A stretch of 23,366 bases of DNA from Clostridiales bacterium (GTDB taxonomy: Bacteria; Bacillota; Clostridia; Oscillospirales; Oscillospiraceae): positions 1 to 23,366 of the forward strand of contig SFPN01000027.1 of assembly GCA_004551945.1 (NCBI GenBank), written 5' to 3'. Both the position numbers and the translations under genes were made by a program. Shown piece after piece: positions 20,291-23,366 of the stretch (the stretch's first letter is position 1; every line of letters begins with the position of its first letter). The notes below the pieces were generated by a model. It did not search any database. It was not told where the DNA came from and saw only the letters and a list, made by a program, of their open reading frames with translations.

Positions 20291-22039
20291 TTACATCTTT
20301 TCGGGTGCAGTGACGCCCAGCAGGCCCAGGCCGTTGGCCAGGACCGAGCGGACGCTGTCGGCCAGCTTCAGGCGGGCCAGAAGGACGCTCTCCTCCTCCC
20401 CCTTGATGCGGCAGGCCCCATAGAACCGGTGGAAGTCCCCGGCCAGCTCCGTCAGGTAGCGATTGATGCGGGAGGGGTCATAGTCCCGGGCGGCGGCGCG
20501 CAGCTCCTCCGGCAGGCGGGCCAGGGTGCGGATGAGGGCATACTCCTCCGGCGTGTTCATCACCTCCGCCTGGATTTCCGCCGCCTTGGGCACCTGATAG
20601 CCCTCCTCCGCCAGGCGGGTGATGAGGGTGCAGATGCGGGCGTGGGCGTACTGGACGTAATACACCGGGTTCTCGCTGTCCTCCCGGACGGCCAGGTCCA
20701 GGTCGAAGTCCACGGGGGTGGTGGCAGCCCGGGCGTTGAAGAAGTACCGGGCGGCGTCTACGCTGACCTCGTCCAGCAGATCGTGGAGGGCGATGGCCTT
20801 GCCGGACCGCTTGGACATACGCACAGGCTGGCCGTCCTGGAGCAGGTTCACCAGCTGCATCAGCACCACCACCAGCCGGTGGGAGCCGTCCAGACCCAGA
20901 CCGTCCAGGGCCGCCTGGAGACGGGCCACATGGCCGTGGTGATCGGCCCCCCACACGTCGATGGTCTTGTCAAAGCCCCGGACCTCCAGCTTGTTCCGAT
21001 GGTAGGCAATGTCCGCAGCAAAGTAAGTATAAAACCCGTTGGCCCGGCGGAGCACGTCGTCCTTCAGGTCCAGCTTGTCCACCTGCTTCTGGCTCTTGCC
21101 CTCGGCCAGGTATTTCTTTTTCAGCAGCTCTGTGGTGTTCAGCCACAGGGCACCGTCCTTTTCGTAGGTCCAGCCCTTCTGAGCCAGCAGGTCCACAGTC
21201 TCAGCCACATAGCCGGACTCGTGGAGGGAGGACTCGAAGAACCACTGGTCGTACTCGATGCCGTAGCGGCGCAGGTCCTCCTTCATCTTGGGGATGTTCC
21301 GCTCCAGGCCATAGGCAGCCAGGGCGTCCAGGCGGGTCTGCTCCTCTGCGTCCTTGTAACTGTCCCCGTGAAGTTCATAGAAGCCCTGGGCCAGTTCCTT
21401 GATGTCCTGGCCGTGGTAGCCGTCCTCGGGGAAGGGCACGTTCTCCTCTCCCAGGAGGATCTGGAGGTACCGGGCCTGGAGGGAGACGGCAAACTTGTGG
21501 ATCTGGTTGCCGGCGTCGTTCACATAGAACTCCTTCCAGGTGTCATAGCCCTCCCGGGCCAGGACGTTGGCCAGGGTGTCTCCCAGCACGCCGCCACGGG
21601 CGTTGCCCATGTGCATGGGGCCGGTGGGATTGGCGGAGACAAACTCCACCATCACCTTCTGACCCTTGCCCTGGTCCCCCTGACCGTAGAGAGGACCCTC
21701 GGCCTCAATCTCTGCCAGCACATCCCCGTACCACTTGGGGCCCAGGCGGAAGTTCATAAAGCCGGGACCGGCGATTTCCACAGAGGAGAAGATGGTCCCC
21801 GTCAGGTCCATGTGGCCGGCCAAAGCCTGGGCGATGGCCCGGGGGTTCATTTTCAGGGCCTTGGCGCCCGCCATGGCATAGGAGGAGGCATAGTCCCCGT
21901 TCTGGGGGTCCTTGGGGATCTCCACCGAGCCCTTCAGCTCCGCCCCGGCGGGGAGGACGCCCTCAGCCGCTGCGGCCTCATAGGCCTTCCGGGTGAGCTC
22001 GGTCACCTGATCTTTTGCATACTGGATCAAATTCGCCAT
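20291..22039 (-). CDS. argS: Arginyl-tRNA synthetase
   Basis: A 582-residue class I synthetase that attaches arginine to tRNA-Arg in the cytoplasm. It has the N-terminal Arg-tRNA synthetase additional domain (1-110), the signature EFVSANPTGPMHMGNARGG with the HIGH motif as HMGN (143-146), the GADHHGHV region (365-372), the KMSKS equivalent RMSKRSG (407-413) and a C-terminal DALR anticodon-binding domain ending in the usual APEKM. All catalytic elements are present; the G-to-N change in the last HIGH position is a known kind of variation in this enzyme. AAGGTG precedes ATG. It follows the DUF1934 gene by 36 nt and shares its promoter. Confidence 0.97.
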   Translation of the reverse strand: MANLIQYAKDQVTELTRKAYEAAAAEGVLPAGAELKGSVEIPKDPQNGDYASSYAMAGAKALKMNPRAIAQALAGHMDLTGTIFSSVEIAGPGFMNFRLGPKWYGDVLAEIEAEGPLYGQGDQGKGQKVMVEFVSANPTGPMHMGNARGGVLGDTLANVLAREGYDTWKEFYVNDAGNQIHKFAVSLQARYLQILLGEENVPFPEDGYHGQDIKELAQGFYELHGDSYKDAEEQTRLDALAAYGLERNIPKMKEDLRRYGIEYDQWFFESSLHESGYVAETVDLLAQKGWTYEKDGALWLNTTELLKKKYLAEGKSQKQVDKLDLKDDVLRRANGFYTYFAADIAYHRNKLEVRGFDKTIDVWGADHHGHVARLQAALDGLGLDGSHRLVVVLMQLVNLLQDGQPVRMSKRSGKAIALHDLLDEVSVDAARYFFNARAATTPVDFDLDLAVREDSENPVYYVQYAHARICTLITRLAEEGYQVPKAAEIQAEVMNTPEEYALIRTLARLPEELRAAARDYDPSRINRYLTELAGDFHRFYGACRIKGEEESVLLARLKLADSVRSVLANGLGLLGVTAPEKM

Positions 22040-22075
22040 ACTATTTCACCTTTTATCTGAAGTTTAAGGCCCGGG

Positions 22076-22531
22076 TCACTGGCTGACCACCGGGCTGCTG
22101 GGGGTAGGCTCGCTGACATGGATCTCAAAGGAATTCTCCCCGACCCGCTCGTTTTCCACTTCCATAATATAACGGATGGACAGGCTGCCGCCGCTCTGGT
22201 CCAGGTCGGACCAGGCCCGCTGGGTGTTCACCCCCAGCATAAAGCCGCCGTAGGGGGTCTCGTACAGGCACAGGTGCCGCTGCCCCACCTGGAAGATCAT
22301 CTCGGAGTTGATGGACCCCTCCCGCCGGAGGGTGATCTTGTCCTTTTCCACCAGGAAGGTGGTGGTGGTGCCCTCCAGGCCGGTGAGCTCGCTCTCCTGG
22401 TAGGAGAGGACGTAGCCCTCCTCCTGGCTGCCGCTGAGCACACCCTGGGTGACCAGCTCCATCACGTCTTCCTTTTCCTCCGGGTTGGACTGCTGCGTGC
22501 CTCTGACCGATATAATGACTGGTTTTTCCAT
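22076..22531 (-). CDS. DUF1934 beta-barrel protein (YwiB-like)
   Basis: A 151-residue cytoplasmic protein of the DUF1934 family. It is predicted to be almost all beta strand, with a conserved N-terminus (PVIISVRGTQ) and mid-region (LSYQESELTGLEGTTTTFLV). The family fold is a calycin-like barrel of unknown function. As in Bacillus (ywiB-argS), it lies directly upstream of argS, here by 36 nt, and this synteny supports the call. The ribosome site is weak (GGGA at about 10 nt). A promoter with TTTACA-N17-TATAAT lies 44 bp upstream. Confidence 0.88.
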   Translation of the reverse strand: MEKPVIISVRGTQQSNPEEKEDVMELVTQGVLSGSQEEGYVLSYQESELTGLEGTTTTFLVEKDKITLRREGSINSEMIFQVGQRHLCLYETPYGGFMLGVNTQRAWSDLDQSGGSLSIRYIMEVENERVGENSFEIHVSEPTPSSPVVSQ

Positions 22532-22574
22532 GAATCAAATCCCATTTCTTTCTTCTTGCGTTTATTGGCAAATA

Positions 22575-22603
22575 ATTATACCCGATATTATAGAAAATGT
22601 AAA
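22575..22603 (-). promoter_or_regulatory. Promoter of DUF1934-argS
   Basis: On the minus strand TTTACA (22603-22598), a 17-bp spacer and TATAAT (22580-22575). A second TATAAT occurs within the spacer, 12 bp upstream of the first. Confidence 0.83.
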
Positions 22604-22684
22604 GAGCCGGCCTTGGTTTTGGTGAGATTGCTCCCCAACCCGGTACCAGGCGAAAATCTTCACAGTCTTTTTACAAGTAGTCCT

Positions 22685-22713
22685 TTGACTTTCCATAGAA
22701 AGAACATTATAAT
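22685..22713 (+). promoter_or_regulatory. Promoter of the unknown gene at 22808
   Basis: TTGACT (22685-22690), a 17-bp spacer and TATAAT (22708-22713). The leader of about 85 nt contains a small GGCGGG/CCCGCC hairpin near 22728-22754. Confidence 0.83.
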
Positions 22714-22807
22714 GTATGGACAATCTGGCGGGGTGCAACTTTTCCCGCCGGTCTGCTTAGAATACTATGAGATCACATCATCTATCCCACAGCGAGGAGG
22801 TCATGGT

Positions 22808-23224
22808 ATGCAGCTGGAACTGAGCAAGAAAGAATTTCGGCGTCTGCTGGATATGGCATACATCGGAAACTGGATTCTGAACTCCACCCGGGGAGAGGAC
22901 CGGTTCCGCGATTATGACCAGGTAGAAAGCCTGCTTTTTGAAAAGGCCCGGCAGGAGGGTATGGAGATCCTGGCGGAGACCTATCAGGGGGAGACGGTCC
23001 CCTCCCGCGCCTTTGTAGAGGGCGGCATCCATGAGGCCATCATGGAGTATGAAAACAACGTCTTTTTCGACATCCTGGCCGAGGACCTGGCCCGCCGGGA
23101 CATGAACGACGCCCCCATCGACGAGAGCAACTACGCCGAGCTGAACCAGCGGATTGAGGCGTATATCACAGAGTTTGAGGAAAACGGCACCGACAACATT
23201 TTGGTGGATACGGATACTTTGTGA
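22808..23224 (+). CDS. Hypothetical acidic cytoplasmic protein
   Basis: A 138-residue protein that I do not recognise. It is strongly acidic, predicted to be mostly helical, and has no signal peptide or membrane span. Visible landmarks are SKKEFRRLLDMAYIGNWILN near the N-terminus, EDRFRDYDQVESLLFEKA and a C-terminal EENGTDNILVDTDTL. ATG 22808 is chosen because GAGGAGGT lies 8 nt upstream; another ATG at 22803 is in a different frame, and the long open frame further upstream is antisense to DUF1934. It has its own strong promoter, which supports a real gene. An insertion sequence end begins about 40 bp after its stop. Confidence 0.78.
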   Translation: MQLELSKKEFRRLLDMAYIGNWILNSTRGEDRFRDYDQVESLLFEKARQEGMEILAETYQGETVPSRAFVEGGIHEAIMEYENNVFFDILAEDLARRDMNDAPIDESNYAELNQRIEAYITEFEENGTDNILVDTDTL

Positions 23225-23309
23225 AGCTGAACCCTGGAATATGCAAAAAACCGGAAGGACGAGACTGTCTGCACTTGTCAAGAAAAAGTAGACACTAAAA
23301 AAGACAAAA

Positions 23310-23366
23310 TTACAAGAAGCCCAGTTCGGTCTTGTACTGAACTGGGCTTTTGTAGCCCAAGGCAGC
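23310..23366 (-). CDS. IS3-family transposase, C-terminal fragment
   Basis: The last 18 codons and stop of a transposase read AALGYKSPVQYKTELGFL. The pattern LGYKSPVQY-T is the conserved C-terminal end of IS3-family (IS150-like) OrfB DDE transposases, which end shortly after this motif. The rest of the gene, including the catalytic DDE residues, is beyond the right edge of the window, so the copy may be intact. The stop is TAA at 23312-23310. Confidence 0.85.
   Translation of the reverse strand, partial: AALGYKSPVQYKTELGFL
23317..23353 (+). terminator. Dyad in the transposase end, possible plus-strand terminator
   Basis: AAGCCCAGTTC (23317-23327) pairs perfectly with GAACTGGGCTT (23339-23349) and is followed by TT and G on the plus strand. 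It lies inside the transposase coding end and could stop transcription entering the element from the gene at 22808. Confidence 0.55.

Larger units (their letters stand above)
23266..23366 (-). mobile_element. IS3-family insertion sequence, right end (cut by window edge)
   Basis: The final bases encode the C-terminus of an IS3-family transposase on the minus strand. Between its stop and the flank lies a terminal sequence beginning TGTCTGCACTTGTCAAG at 23266, with internal complementarity to AAGT-GACA nearby, as IS150-group ends show. The rest of the element lies outside the window, so the opposite end and target duplication cannot be checked; the exact boundary is approximate. Confidence 0.75.

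Noticed and set aside
20288..22060. Long plus-strand open frame (590 codons) opposite argS
   Set aside because: It is antisense to a complete arginyl-tRNA synthetase and starts within the terminator region; no ribosome site or family motif.
23317..23353. Dyad first read as the ordinary terminator of the gene at 22808
   Set aside because: The minus strand encodes the conserved end of an IS3 transposase here, so the dyad belongs to the insertion sequence; a terminator role remains possible but secondary.

Overview
This 23.4-kb window is GC-rich, densely packed bacterial chromosome. The gene content points to a Gram-positive gut-type Clostridium relative, most likely in the Oscillospiraceae (Flavonifractor, Lawsonibacter or Pseudoflavonifractor-like). 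The pointers are a WalRK operon with YycH and YycI partners, BlaI/BlaR-type regulation, a DUF1934-argS pair, an SLH-domain surface protein, many GGAGG ribosome sites and several TTG or GTG starts. The taxon is an inference from family content and base composition only.

Layout. 1-160: a structured 98-bp repeat (copy A) and a strong terminator. 165-1290 (minus): an XRE repressor and a DUF3169-type membrane protein behind a promoter carrying three matching operators. 1357-6335 (minus): a NUDIX hydrolase, WalR, WalK, a YycH-like and a short YycI-like protein, in one operon from a clear promoter. 6387-10637 (plus): a small unknown protein, murA behind a structured leader with an intrinsic terminator, rlmH, and a phosphoglucomutase. 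10652-13321 (minus): a BlaI repressor and a BlaR-like M56 metalloprotease with an unusual sensor half. 13372-13551 (minus): tRNA-Gln(CTG) with promoter and terminator. 13638-15638 (minus): a secreted SLH protein. 15821-16954 (plus): a D-Ala-D-Ala carboxypeptidase, followed by an intergenic hairpin cluster holding copy B of the repeat. 17218-18971 (minus): a PadR regulator and a HAAS-SEDS fusion membrane protein. 19017-20267 (plus): a NifS-like cysteine desulfurase. 20291-22603 (minus): DUF1934 and argS. 22685-23224 (plus): an unrecognised small acidic protein. 23266-end: the right end of an IS3-family insertion sequence, with the last 18 codons of its transposase.

How it works together. Much of the window concerns the cell envelope: WalRK (wall homeostasis signalling), MurA (first step of peptidoglycan precursor synthesis), phosphoglucomutase (sugar phosphates for envelope polymers), a PBP5-type carboxypeptidase, a SEDS-like protein, an SLH protein and a BlaRI-type sensor. 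Three small repressor-target pairs (XRE-DUF3169, BlaI-M56, PadR-SEDS) share the same plan: a short repressor overlaps a membrane-protein gene by 4-8 nt and has operator-like dyads over its own promoter.

The strongest candidates for something undescribed are the two copies of the structured repeat, whose differences fall almost entirely inside one long helix, and the larger hairpin cluster around copy B. No CRISPR array, prophage or rRNA gene was seen. No stretch longer than 300 bases lacks a gene; the largest gaps (6708-6964, 16955-17217, 22532-22807) are described below.
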